NCBI GenBank assembly: GCA_947095535.1
Contig: OX352772.1
Location: forward strand, 315,962,018-316,026,017
DNA length: 64,000 nt
Source: Poecilobothrus nobilitatus
Lineage: Eukaryota; Arthropoda; Insecta; Diptera; Dolichopodidae
Reading direction: 5' to 3'
Below are positions 36,609 to 47,741 of this stretch, piece by piece. The notes under the pieces are model-generated. The model ran no database searches. It saw only the letters and a program-made list of their open reading frames with translations, and was not told the origin of the DNA. Positions within the stretch are counted from its first letter, which is position 1; each line of letters opens with the position of its first letter. The position numbers were made by a program, and so were the translations under genes.

Positions 36609-36846
36609 TTTTTTTTTTCCTAAGGGAGGTGGGAATCTTTCAAAGACATCAAAAATTCCCTCTTGGTAGTGCTAGATTCTTACTGACTAAACGCATCTAC
36701 CCCTTTAGCCAATATAATGGGATAAAACTCCTACCTGCTAACACAGTATATTAACTAGATACTAAGGATGCGGGAACATTGAATTGGGAGAGTCCGCGTT
36801 TTATTAATTAATTACTATTTTGCTTAGTGACTATAGCCATCAACAG
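36609..36846 (-). mobile_element. SINE-like retroposon with poly(A) end, copy 2
   Basis: Opposite orientation to copy 1 at 248-480 with the same block order. Its minus-strand 3' end is CCCTTAGG followed by a run of about 13 A. It lies some 760 bp upstream of the tetraspanin ATG. Confidence 0.65.
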
Positions 36847-37107
36847 TTACAATATGCAGTAGAATATAACAACTTACTTGCAAGAGGTAATAATTGAAGA
36901 CAACATCACTGTCACTACAGCAATCTGCAATTAAGATAATCAGATTGAGAGTTCAAATATTTAAGAAACAATTATATTTTTTTTTAAATGAAGTACAAAA
37001 CTAACTACAAAATTAATTATTACAATCCCTTTATTAAAACTATGTTAAAGCAATGATTGTTCATATTTTCTTAATTTAAAAAAAAAAAAATGTTTAAAAT
37101 CTACTAT

Positions 37108-37240
37108 ACTCATATACTGATAAATGGTGTAATAGTTAAGTTGCCGACCATACATAAACTCATAATCTGAGAAATGGTGTAATAGTTAAGTTGCCGGCCA
37201 TTTAATCTAAAGATTTAGGGTTTAAATCCAACTTACCTCA
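37108..37240 (+). mobile_element. tRNA-like retroposon with duplicated 5' part
   Basis: TGGTGTAATAGTTAAGTTGC is close to a tRNA D-arm/A box and occurs twice (37125 and 37176), each time followed by CG(A/G)CCAT. After the second come AATCTAAAGATT, a weak anticodon-like stem, and AGGGTTTAAATCCAAC, which has the shape of a T-arm/B box. Spacing fits a tRNA-derived SINE head. The acceptor stem cannot be formed, so it is not a working tRNA. Unrelated to the four-copy SINE family here. Confidence 0.55.
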
Positions 37241-37442
37241 TATCCAATACTAACAGCTTATATCGTAATATAAAATGAATAAATAAACATCTCTTATAAT
37301 ATAATGATAAATATCGAACACAAATACGATTATGGTATTTGTATTTCATAACTTAATACAATAGCTACAGTTGAATAATAATCAACTGGCTTCGTAAAAA
37401 TAATGTTTCATAAAACTGAAGTTAAACTAATATGGATAATGA

Positions 37443-37565
37443 GTCGAATGCATAAAACTGAGCTTTATCTCAAATTTAACTTTTTTCAACTAAAACTACA
37501 CTTGAATTCGTGATTTTGTTTGAAAAAGTAAGATTTGAGTTCAAGCTCTGTTTTATGCATTCGAC
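37443..37565. mobile_element. Palindromic MITE, copy 2 (123 bp)
   Basis: Perfect 16-bp terminal inverted repeats GTCGAATGCATAAAAC / GTTTTATGCATTCGAC, continuing imperfectly inward through ACTCAAATCTTACTTTTTC so that most of the element can fold on itself. It matches the copy at 29961-30084 along its length. Confidence 0.8.
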
Positions 37566-37569
37566 GCAA

Positions 37570-40500
37570 TAAATTGAGACTTTATGTTTTTACTATTTAT
37601 AGGAGTACACAAAAAAAACTAAGAAAGAATTTTTAAATTTTTTGTCGACACTATACTCAATTTAACTGGATATTACTGAAAATATTAAACATTTATAATT
37701 TTACAGTTTGTATCTAACAAAATTTATTTTTTATTAATTTTTTGATCAGTTAAATTAATAACAATAACAAAATTTTAAATAATATCCCATAAAATTAACA
37801 TGAAATGATATTTCCTTTGTATTTTTATTTCCTTTTATTTCCTTTGCAGCTGAAGTAAATATAAATAAACGTATACTAATATGGTTACACATACATATAT
37901 ATATATTTTTTTTTTTTCAAAATAATTTTTATTTTCTTTTAATGTGATATTAAATCTGTTCAGTCAATATAATTTCACCACTTATTTTAAATTTATTTTT
38001 ATAAAAAAAAATGAAACCAATTCTTTAAAAGTTAATGTTTTTCGGAAACAAAAAAATATTTTATATGGATACGCATTTTAAAATCGTGTGTCTACCACTC
38101 ATTCTAATTCTTGAAAATAATATTCACATAACTAGGCATTTCCTATATCCATTTAATTTTAAAATATTCAAATTTTAGTTTTTTTCTGCTAGTTTTTTTT
38201 TTTTTTTTGTGGATTTCAAATTAAAAATTTTTACCGGAAAGAAAAAATTAATCAGAAGAAAAATATACACTCACACAATTAAAACATGCAGAATACATCA
38301 CATACTTTTAATTTCACTTTTACCGTTCATTACTGTTTATTTCAGCAAAAAGAAAAAAAATTTTTTTTATTGTTTATGAAAGGTAAAGAATTATGATCCT
38401 TCTGTATTAAATTTATTGTTTGATTAAAGTTTAATATGGTTAAAAAATAAATCTATAAAAAAAAAAATAAAAAAAAAAAAACAAGAGGGTTGAAATTCTA
38501 AAAAAGTCTTGTAAAAAAAAAAAAAATATCATCTTGATTTTTTTTTTCTCTTTCACACAATTTTTCTTTACTCAAATGGCTTGGTAAAGTACCACATTAA
38601 TGTGCTGTTAATGTGTGAAAATATTTTAAATAAAATAAAAAACAAAATATTTAAAATTCAAAAATCAAGAATACATTATCACCATCACTATAATAATCAT
38701 TAACATTCTTATCATCATCAACATCATCATCAAGAATAAAATACATTATTGGAATATTAAGAATAATTTTAACATATATTATACATATTAAATGAGGATC
38801 TATTCACTATTATTAATATAAATCTTGTATTTTTTTAAAACATTCAATTGCTATTTCCTTTATTTTTCTTCAGATATTTTTTTTTTCCTTTTTTTTTATT
38901 TTTTGTATATAAAACATATTGTGATTATTTATGTATGCAGGCTCAGTTTTTTTTTTTTTTCTTTTTTTTTATTAAAAGTAGTATAGTAATTTTTATTTTC
39001 CATAAGTCATCCTTGTTATCAATTTTTTATTTTTGTTTTTAGTTTTGCTTTTTAAATATAGCTAAGGAATGATTTTGCTACAGTTAACAAGTCATTTTAA
39101 GATTATCTTAGGGATTAGATAGCCTTAAAAAAAAAAAACTTTGCCAAGTTAAGTTTATTTCATTTTTTCTTACGTAAAAAACGCATTTTTTTAACAAGCA
39201 ACCATACGCAAGTGTTCAACTTCCAAAAATCACAAAAGTTAAATACATAACTTATAAGATATTTCTTTTTTGATATTTATTCATCATTATGTGTAAAATT
39301 AATTTGAAATTATTACAAATGATTAGTTAGTCCGTTAATAAGTCCGGTTCAGTTTTAACCATCAGCGATGAATCAATTTAATTTTTTTCGGTCGATCATA
39401 ACAAACGGAAAAAATTACGCAAGTAACAAAAAAAACTTAGATAAATTCGATAACTGGGTATATATTCGAAACAGGTATTTTGTAAAATTAATGGGAATCA
39501 GAAACAAAAAATAGTATAGAAAATATATTTATAGAATTCTATGGCTAACACAAATTTTAAACAAAAGACTTATGCAAAAATTGAACAATAGAAGCCATCT
39601 TTAGAAGGTAATATAAAATTAAAAAACAAATTTGATAAAAAATCTATAAAAGATCAATGGGAAGGCAATGGAACTCCCAGGCAGTTATTTTAGCATTCAT
39701 GAAAACATAAAGCATGAAAAATTATGTTATATTTAAGATGTAAGTTATGGGCAAAAATATGAAGAATAAAGTTGTCAAAACTTTATAGAAGAACTAATTT
39801 CAAAAATGAATGGAACTATCGTAAAATAAAATGACAGTAAAATCGGAAAATATTTTCTCTTTAAAATTTCAATAACTGGTGAATAATCAAACTCACTTAA
39901 TATTTTTTACCATTTCCTAATGTTGAACATAAATAAAATAAAAAAATAAAAAATACAATTTAAAATTAGAAATAGAATAAATAATTAATATCAGTCAGTA
40001 TCTTAGATGACATTATGAACATATCAAATATATCGTAATACATTTTAAATATATTAAACCAAAAAAAAAAAAAAAAGTGAGGTGGACAGGACATTCTGTA
40101 GCCCAAAAAAAATTTCTTTACTGACTGACCATTGTTCTTTTCTTTTATTTTATTATTTTTGTTCGAATTTTTTAAAAATTTCGTATTCAAGGCAGGTTTT
40201 ACTATTTTGTTCTTTTTTTTTTTAACATTTTCATGCTTAACATTATAATTTTTTATCTTAAATGGACGGTAATTCTTTTCAGTAATTTTTAAACTATGAC
40301 TTTGCTACAATTTTTTTTTTTAAATTATAGTTAAAAAACTATGTAACCAGTTAAATACGTACATATGTACATTTATTTTTATAGGTACAGTTTTGTTAAT
40401 CTTTTATTGTTATTCTGTTGGATTTGTCATGATGAATTCGATTGGACTCTGCCCTATTAATTCTAACAACGATGTTACTTTGATTGATTGTAATAACATG

Positions 40501-41185
40501 GGAATTCATAAAAATATAAAAAAAAAAAAAAATATTTTTATTGCTTTCAGATTTAACTTTGATGCTTGAAGACAAAATAAATTCCGTTCTGAAGTTTATA
40601 AATCCTGAGGGATGATTATATTTTTGATGATTTTGTTTGAATGAATTAAAAAAATTATTTGATTGTTAATTTAAAGACATGACTGATTAGAAGTTTTTAC
40701 TAGTAAAAATTGGTATTTGATTAGATTTATTGTTGTTGTTTTTGTTTTCTTTTAATTATTTAAAAATGATTGGCAAAAATATTTTGTTAGAAAAGTTAAT
40801 AAGTTTTTCTTTTTTTTCAATTTAGATTAAAATTGGAATTACATATCTTTTGAAGATTTTATGCTTTTTCATAACAATTTTCTTTAGGAAATAAAAGTGA
40901 AAACTGTGTTAGCAATATGATTTTGAAAATAAAATTCATAATGTCGAAAAATAAATTTATCCACCATTACATAAATAAGTAGCTTACATAAATATTTGTA
41001 TACATTGTAGCCAAAACTTTACATTAAGAACATTTATTAACATAAAATCTTATCTTAAATTACCCTCATCTTATCTAATTTTTTTTTTTAATTAAGCATT
41101 TCTATTTCATTAGCCTGCTTAAACGTTTAGGACACTAATAACTTATTGTGACTTTTGCAGACTCATTATAGTAATCTTTGTGTTA
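37570..41185. other. AT-rich non-coding stretch
   Basis: Homopolymers, and an (ATC)n-type microsatellite at 38711-38733. No supported gene; open frames are T-rich chance frames. Confidence 0.5.
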
Positions 41186-41190
41186 TTCAG

Positions 41191-41315
41191 TGGGCTTTAA
41201 TTCTTTTTGGAAATGGACTTAAAACCCACGATCTAGTGTAATTAAGGCCCGTGAGCTTTAACTCTGTTTGGAAAAGATTTAAAGCCCGCGGACTTTATTT
41301 CCTCGGGCATTATGT
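41191..41315. repeat. Two ~61-bp palindromic units with GGGCTTTAA arms
   Basis: GGGCTTTAATTCTTTTTGG (41192) and, inverted, GGAAAAGATTTAAAGCCC (ending 41287) form an 18-bp inverted repeat with one mismatch. The block is also a direct repeat (GAGCTTTAACTCTGTTTGG at 41253), since each unit is itself roughly palindromic. The patch is GC-richer than its surroundings. Confidence 0.6.
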
Positions 41316-41384
41316 AACTGCGACTGTAAAATATGTAAATAGAGTTGAGTTGAATTAAGACAGCTCCAATATAATTCTAATGAC

Positions 41385-41850
41385 TTCATGTGTTCTATAC
41401 AAGAGTGTCATCTTTTGAAGCCAATTTGTTCTTTTTTCGTTATATTCTCGAGTTGGTCGAAGATTCTAAAGTGTATTTATACGAATGCTGTTATTCTAAC
41501 AAAAGCAATTAGTATAGAATAGTAATGGCCCCATCTAAAAGTTAGAATTGGTTAGCAGACTATTTTTTCTTGGTTATTTAATGATTACTGAAAGCTTACC
41601 AATACTTATTTAATTCTTCTCTTTCTCGAATAGATTCTCAAATACAACTGCAGGATTTTATCCCTTGTTTTGTTTTATCTATTTGAAGCAATTTTACAGA
41701 AATTCCATCAGTTTTTTATTTGTCGCTTTTTAAATTGTTAATGTCACCTTGCATTTCTTTATTGCAGTGATATTAGTGTTCTTTAGGATTTCGTTGTAGT
41801 TTATGAGTGATGTTTCTCGATTTTTTCATTTGTCTGGCTGAGATGTTTCT
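41385..41850 (-). pseudogene. Probable second LINE reverse transcriptase remnant
   Basis: On the minus strand a short frame at about 41415-41470 reads FRIFDQLENITKKEQIGFK. This resembles the RT segment in which YKIF...RL precedes EQAGFR in RTE-like LINEs. A piece about 250 bp upstream (near 41740) reads KTDGISVKLLQ, resembling the PGxDGIxxELLK segment that precedes it. The order and spacing fit an RT, but frameshifts and stops are many and identity is low. Confidence 0.4.
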
Positions 41851-42189
41851 TTCATTTTTGAATATGGGGATACAAGTATTTAACCAAATTTTCTCTTAGC
41901 TGAATGATCTTTTTTATAAGGTGTTAATTTTGTAGAACTCTTTGGAATTATTTTTATTTGTAGTTTATTGTGCGTTATATGCGATTAGATTATTAATCCT
42001 TTCATCAAACATCCTTTTGTCTTTTCTACTGGACTTTTTAATTTTTATACCAATCTTTCTCACTAAATTACACTTAGGTATTAGGTCTAATCGTTTTTAC
42101 ATATTCGCGTTTTTAATCTTCGCCTTTTATATAATACTTCCTCTACCAACTTACTGTCAAAATTTGAAAATAAACCAAAACTTTTAAAA

Positions 42190-44330
42190 TAGATGTGCTG
42201 AATTTCAATCAATGGTAATTGGGATTTACAATGATTATATGATAGAAACAATAAAATTTCTATACATTTTTATTACTTAATTCATTTCTTTTGTGAATTC
42301 ATTAATTTTTCTGTATTTGAATACAATTTGTATTAGCTTGAAAGTGTTTTGCAAACAATATTATTAAAAATAAAAATAATGATAAAAGATTGAAACATTG
42401 TCCGAAATGACATTTAAAATAATATTACATATATATACATATACAATATAAATTAATAAATTTTCATGGTATTTACTAAATTTATCACAAAAATGGTTCA
42501 TTAAATTTTTTATTTAAAATCATTGAAAATCTATTAATCATTCCGTGTAAAACAAAATTGTAACATGTGCAATCATTCCATTCCATCAAATTTTTATTCA
42601 CCTATTTAATTTTTTTCTAAATTTGCCAATTTTAAAATAATTTTCCGGGAGTTTAACCAAGAAAGGACAACAAAAAAAAAAAAAATAAATAAAAATTGTA
42701 TAACCCTTTGAAGTTAGTTGCTTTTAACAAACAATATCAATTAATCCCTTTTAATTTAAATACAATAATTCCAATTTTTTAATTTTTTTTTTATCTTTTC
42801 AGAATTTAAATAATTTTTTCATAAAATACATATTTTAGTAATGGTCAAAGTTTAAAACATCATTCATTGGTTACATGTAACAACAATAGTTAACAAACTT
42901 GAAAATATTATAAGCAAATTATATGTTGTATAATGATTTTATGAATTAGCCTTTTTAACCATATATAATCCAATTTTAGTTATTGTATATATACAATTGT
43001 AACAGGTCCTTTAAGAGGATTTTTTATTACAAAAAAAAAAAATAAATAAAAAAAAACAGTTGTGGCCATAAAAAATAAATCTTTATTAAATGATTAAAAT
43101 ATTTAAAAAATACATTTTATGATTTATACCACGTTTTATACCACGGTCATTTGTTTTTAAAATTTATATAAATTTTAATTTGGATCTTTAACTAAAAATT
43201 TCAAACTTTATTTACATCATTAGCATTTAATAATGAAAATAATGATGATTCAGAAGGACTTCTTCTCATTCAAAATTTTATCTATGCTTACGTACAATAC
43301 ACATATAAATATAAACAATAAATTAATTACCCCAGTTAAACAAATTATTAGATCCTTAATTATGTAACCATAATTATTTTGTTAAATGGATATTTCAACA
43401 TAAAACAGTTTAAAAAGTGGAGGCTGACGGTCACAAACTTTCGCTAAACAAATTTTTAAAATCATGAAATAAATCCTAAAAAGTTAACGTTTAAACAAGC
43501 GACATTTTAAAAAATTGTCTTTGGACAACAGGATTCTAAAATTTCAAAATAATGTTAAACAAACTTTCATTACGCTCCTCCAATTAATACCTTATTTTAA
43601 ATCATATAAAATTATATTAAAATTATGACCACAATTGTATATATCGTATTGTTTTATAACACCATATAAAACAAGACCGTGAATAAAGTATATGACAATT
43701 GATCCTAAAACTTCACAACAGGATTCAAAATACTATAAAAATGAATGGCTGGACTAACAATTAAAACAATCAGTAAATGGAAAGGGTATGAATGAATGGA
43801 TGAAGCATAAGATAGGGTTAAAAATGACCCTTTGTTTGACCATTTAAACAAAATAATTTTTTTGATGATGGCGATTATTTTACAAAATGATTAATGGATA
43901 AAATTGCCTAAAGGGTGTAACAAGCGACTATAGAGATACTAGTAAATATATATTACACTGCATATATGTATAGCATTATAACAATAGTTAACTTTACAAA
44001 CTTTGATGAGTATCAAATTTCTTTTTTTTTTTTTAAATTCATAGCTAGTTTATTAATCCTATAAAATCCTTTATGCTGGTTAGTATTTAATGTTTTTTGG
44101 AAAGCAATAAAAAAAAAAAGATATTTTAAATTTTAAAATTACAAACACGTTACATGACACTTTTTTATTTAAATTTTATTTTTTTTTTGTTTTTTATTGT
44201 CCTTTTTTTATTATTATTTATATGTAATATTAAATTTACATGTATTTGTATTAGATTAAAAATGTAAAATTAAAATATTTAATAATATTTAATTATTGAC
44301 GCATTAGAGAAAGATGAAATTTAAACAAGG
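42190..44330. other. AT-rich non-coding stretch, nothing recognised
   Basis: No supported gene. ACAACAGGATTCTAAAAT (about 43527) and ACAACAGGATTCAAAATA (about 43716) are a short direct repeat. Confidence 0.45.
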
Positions 44331-44399
44331 CAGTAAAACCAAAAGTTTTTAAAGAAGCACATTTTAAAAATGGCAATTATTCTGAAAAATTCAGGTATT

Positions 44400-45110
44400 C
44401 CCATTTTCTTTTTATACCCGTACGATAGGATCGGGTATAATAAAATTACTCCTCCGTTTGTAACACCTCGAAATAAGCGAGCTAGATATACCTTCAAATG
44501 TATGGATCGGATCAGAAAAAATTCTAAGACTTTTGAGCCATGTCCGTCCGTCCGTCCGTCAGCACGCTAACTCAAAAACTAAGAAAGCTAGAGTCTTGAA
44601 ATTTACACAAAATATTCTGGGAGTAATTTGTAGGTTCCCTATTTTTGGTTGAGTTTGGACCAAAACTTAGGGTAGCTCTCGAACACCTAACTTTTAGATC
44701 CCTACATTTTTTTTGAAATAGAGCTATGAAATTTTAACAGCTGATAGATCTCACAAAAATATTAATTTTATTTTTAATAACTTTTTTTTTGTAGCCCCAC
44801 CCGTTATAGAGCTACAGCTTTTCAAAGGTTCAAAAAAGCTCTATATTTAAATTGTTATAGCACAAGTTGTATAAGGTATATCTTCATTTTGAAAACCTGT
44901 AACTTGAACACCTGTTAAAATTTTTTTGAAGTAATACACAAAAATTAAAGCTTAAACATTATACTCTTATTTCTGTTAACAACTTTTTTTAATAAAATAG
45001 GGTTACTTTATAATTGACGAAAGTGTTACTTGATTTTTTTAAATTTTCTAACAAATGTCTTTAACGAATTTTTTCCATTTTGTTTTACTCGATAATTTGA
45101 AATTGTTGAG
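44400..45110 (+). repeat. CCGTCCGTC repeat, chimeric plus-oriented copy
   Basis: Begins TATACCCGTACGATAGGATC and has (CCGT)4 at 44542-44560. It then shares TGTAACTTGAACACCTGT and AAATTAAAGCT...TTCTGTTAAC with the copy at 9.8 kb. The left third differs from that copy, so this is a mosaic or another subfamily. Confidence 0.55.
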
Positions 45111-45739
45111 GATATAATGCGTAGTACAAAAAAATGTAAATAAATAAACAACATAACGGTTGCTTGAAGAATTTTTATTTACATAATATTGATATATATA
45201 CATACTTATATAATATCATGTTTATTTACATATCGTATATGTCACTAGTGAATGAATGATAAGAGTATATATGTACATTATATAGCGCCGTATTTACATA
45301 CATACATATATGTATTTTATTGTACTTATAAGAAATTATTCTGTCAATGAAATATTTAAATATAATATAATATAATATTTAAAATTATATTTACTATTTT
45401 GTACTAAGTAAATTTAATATACATTTACCGCTTAGTATTAAATGGTACCATAGAACATTTGGAAAAGTTTTGGATTGATAATCGTTATGTTGAAGGTTAA
45501 AATCCGTTTTTGAAGAATGTACATATAAACATATAGTTTGAATATATGTACAACCCATAGTACTAGAAATTATAAAATTCACCCAAATTATTTTAAAATA
45601 CTAAAATATTAAAAAAATAATATGGTAAGCAGAGTGACAGGCTGTGAACATACTAACGGTTCGTACGGGTATCTAAGAGTTGACAAAGGCAACTGTATTC
45701 TTCCTCGTTTAAATAATAATATTTACCAAGATTTTTAAG

Positions 45740-46240
45740 AGATGCTTGTTACAACATGTAAGAAATATTGTAGCTTTAATGTTTATATCTCGATAAATTT
45801 GCAGGGGTGTTCAAGTTACAATTGTCTAAAAGTATGGAATTTTAAATTGCTGACTCCTTAAACAGAGGAGAAAGCGTTACGGAGATACGGAATAGCCAAA
45901 ATTTTTCAAAATTATAACGGTAAATATACCAAATTAGAAAACTTATATAATTTTCATATTGTTTTAAAAAGCAAAAAATATTTCTTATCATTTTCCGTTT
46001 TTAGATTGAAAAAATTTTAAGCAGACTTGAGATATAAACTTTAAAAAATAGCTTTGCCAACTTTTAGGGGCTGTAATTCCTTATTGCTCGGACTACATAA
46101 AAACGTAATTGTTCGACAACATTAACTATTTTTTTGTTGGATCTATCTATGGTTAAAATTTTATTGGTATATCTTAAATAGTATAGAAATTTCATAAATA
46201 AACGGAAGGACGGGAAAAAAATAGAAATTAGGCTTCAATA
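45740..46240 (-). repeat. CCGTCCGTC-end repeat, minus-oriented copy
   Basis: Blocks follow the order of the 54-kb copy: TAGCTTTAATG, AAAGCGTTACGGAGATAC, ATAACGGTAAATATACCAAA, TTTTCCGTTTTTAGATTGAA, GGGGCTGTAATTCCTTA, ATGGTTAAAATTTTATT and a decayed ACGGAAGGACGGG end. Confidence 0.6.
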
Positions 46241-46829
46241 TACTTACAGTATTCGTATTAAAACGAAAACTATTATAGCAATAACTTGAAAACTTCATTT
46301 AAGTGCTTAATCCAAAAAAAAATTATCCATATGTGAACTTAGCATTAAATATTAAAAAAAGGGTGCTCAAGAAACTGATAGTTTATTTTAAAAATCCAAT
46401 AAGTTATCAAAAACAAAGAACTTGACGTTAACTAAATTTAGAAATCCTGAATTTATAATAAATGTATAATCATAATAATTTACTCTATAAAATATGGAAT
46501 ATTCTGAATATTTTAATGCTGAGTAAAATTTTAAAATATTATAACTAAAGCTAGATTTCTATCAAGAATTTAAAGCGGAGGACTTTTCTCCTAATAAGAT
46601 TTCAAGTTGTTTTCAAATAGAAACTAATAAATTGAATTCGTCTACAACTTAATTCCATTTACTGTCTCCATATAATAAAATTGCAGAAATCATTATTCAA
46701 CGCTACGCAAGTAGGGCTCGCAATATCAGTATTACAGAAACCGGGATCCCGGTATTTGCCCTCTAAAATTCAATAACGAAATACCGGTATTTCGGTATTT
46801 TTTTTTTTTTTAAATGCATTTCTCTGTCA

Positions 46830-46949
46830 CATAAATGTGGACAGGAAATTGCACAGCCTTATGCATAAATGTGGACAGGAAAACCCACACTCCCTCGGTG
46901 TTTACAGCGTATTTTATACGCTCTCACCCACTAGGCCACCGAGGCCCCA
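46830..46949 (-). mobile_element. tRNA-derived SINE copy nested in the hAT element
   Basis: Read on the minus strand it starts GGGGCCTCGGTGGCCTAGTG, then runs through the segment ending in AACACCGAGGGAGTGTGGG shared with the copies at 1.0, 24.3 and 49.3 kb. The box B region is lost. A block ATAAATGTGGACAGGA occurs twice (46840-46855 and 46865-46880), so the copy has an internal deletion and duplication. It lies wholly inside the hAT ends and so is younger than that insertion, or was carried along with it. Confidence 0.75.
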
Positions 46950-47197
46950 TTTCGCTATTGAAAAATAAAAATTAATATTATTAATTTTCAATATATTATA
47001 AACATTTTTAAAAAAAAATTATATGAAATTATAAGTACACATTTACATTCATAAATAAATACAAAAATATATTACGTCTTGGGAATACATGTTTTTTCAT
47101 TAATACTTGTGACAACGTCGACTTATATTTTTATCAATCAACACAATCAACAATAGAGTGAATCGAAAGAAAATACGAAGCAATTACATGAAAAAAA

Positions 47198-47488
47198 ACA
47201 GATTACCAGAAATTAGTAAGAAAAGAAATCAGCTATTTTGAAGAAGAAGGGGTTCGAAGAAAATATTTAGAGTTATAATATTTTTTTGTTTTATTTAGAG
47301 TTTTAATATTTTTTTAGTTATAATATTTTATGATTATTCCTCCAACAAGTGTTGAGAGCGAACGTCCTTTTTCTGCAGCTGGAGTGATTTGCACGAAAAT
47401 AGCTTCGTCAATGAATGATGAAACATTAGATGCTATAGCATTTTTGAGAGCTTACTTCATCGATGAAAAGACTGAAAAAGAAGACTAA
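47198..47488 (+). pseudogene. hAT transposase C-terminal (dimerisation) remnant
   Basis: Two blocks match the hAT C-terminal dimerisation region. Block one (about 47198-47278) includes KEISYFEEEG. Block two (about 47340-47488) reads PPTSVESERPFSAAG, then a stretch containing MNDETLDAIAFLRAYF, ending in a TAA stop. The PTSxESERxFSxAG motif is the recognisable hAT signature. Between the blocks, a stop and AT-rich partial duplications of a TTATAATATTTT motif break the frame. The upstream DDE catalytic core and BED zinc finger are absent, so it is inactive. Confidence 0.85.
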
Positions 47489-47741
47489 TATTTTGTGATA
47501 CATAAAAAAAATAATGTAAAAATAAAAATGAGTCATGTATTGAGTTAATTTTCTTTTATTTATTTTAATAAAAATGGAATGTTATTTATTTTATTTAAAA
47601 AAAAATGTTATTCATTTATTTCTTTTTTTTTTTCCAAAATTTTAGCCCTTAAAAATACCAGTATTACCGGTATTAGTGTTTTGATAATACCGAAATACCG
47701 GTTTTTGAAAAATGGTCCGGTATTGCGAGCCCTACGCAAGT

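Larger units (their letters stand above)
46713..47733 (+). mobile_element. hAT-superfamily DNA transposon, non-autonomous, 1021 bp
   Basis: The ends are a perfect 13-bp terminal inverted repeat (AGGGCTCGCAATA), flanked on both sides by the same 8-bp target-site duplication ACGCAAGT (46705-46712 and 47734-47741). An 8-bp duplication with short inverted repeats is the hAT signature. Subterminal sequence is rich in ACCGGTATTT and its complement, giving palindromes typical of transposase-binding zones. The interior keeps only the 3' part of a transposase (47198-47488) plus a nested SINE copy (46830-46949). Without a complete transposase it could move only in trans. Confidence 0.9.

Noticed and set aside
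41942..42187. 81-codon hydrophobic frame, looks like a membrane protein
   Set aside because: Hydrophobicity follows from T-rich DNA; no motif is recognised and it may be antisense to the 5' part of a LINE remnant. Not strong enough to call.
44542..44560. Short spaced repeats as a CRISPR-like array
   Set aside because: A simple (CCGT)n tract inside an insect repeat; no repeat-spacer structure anywhere in the window.
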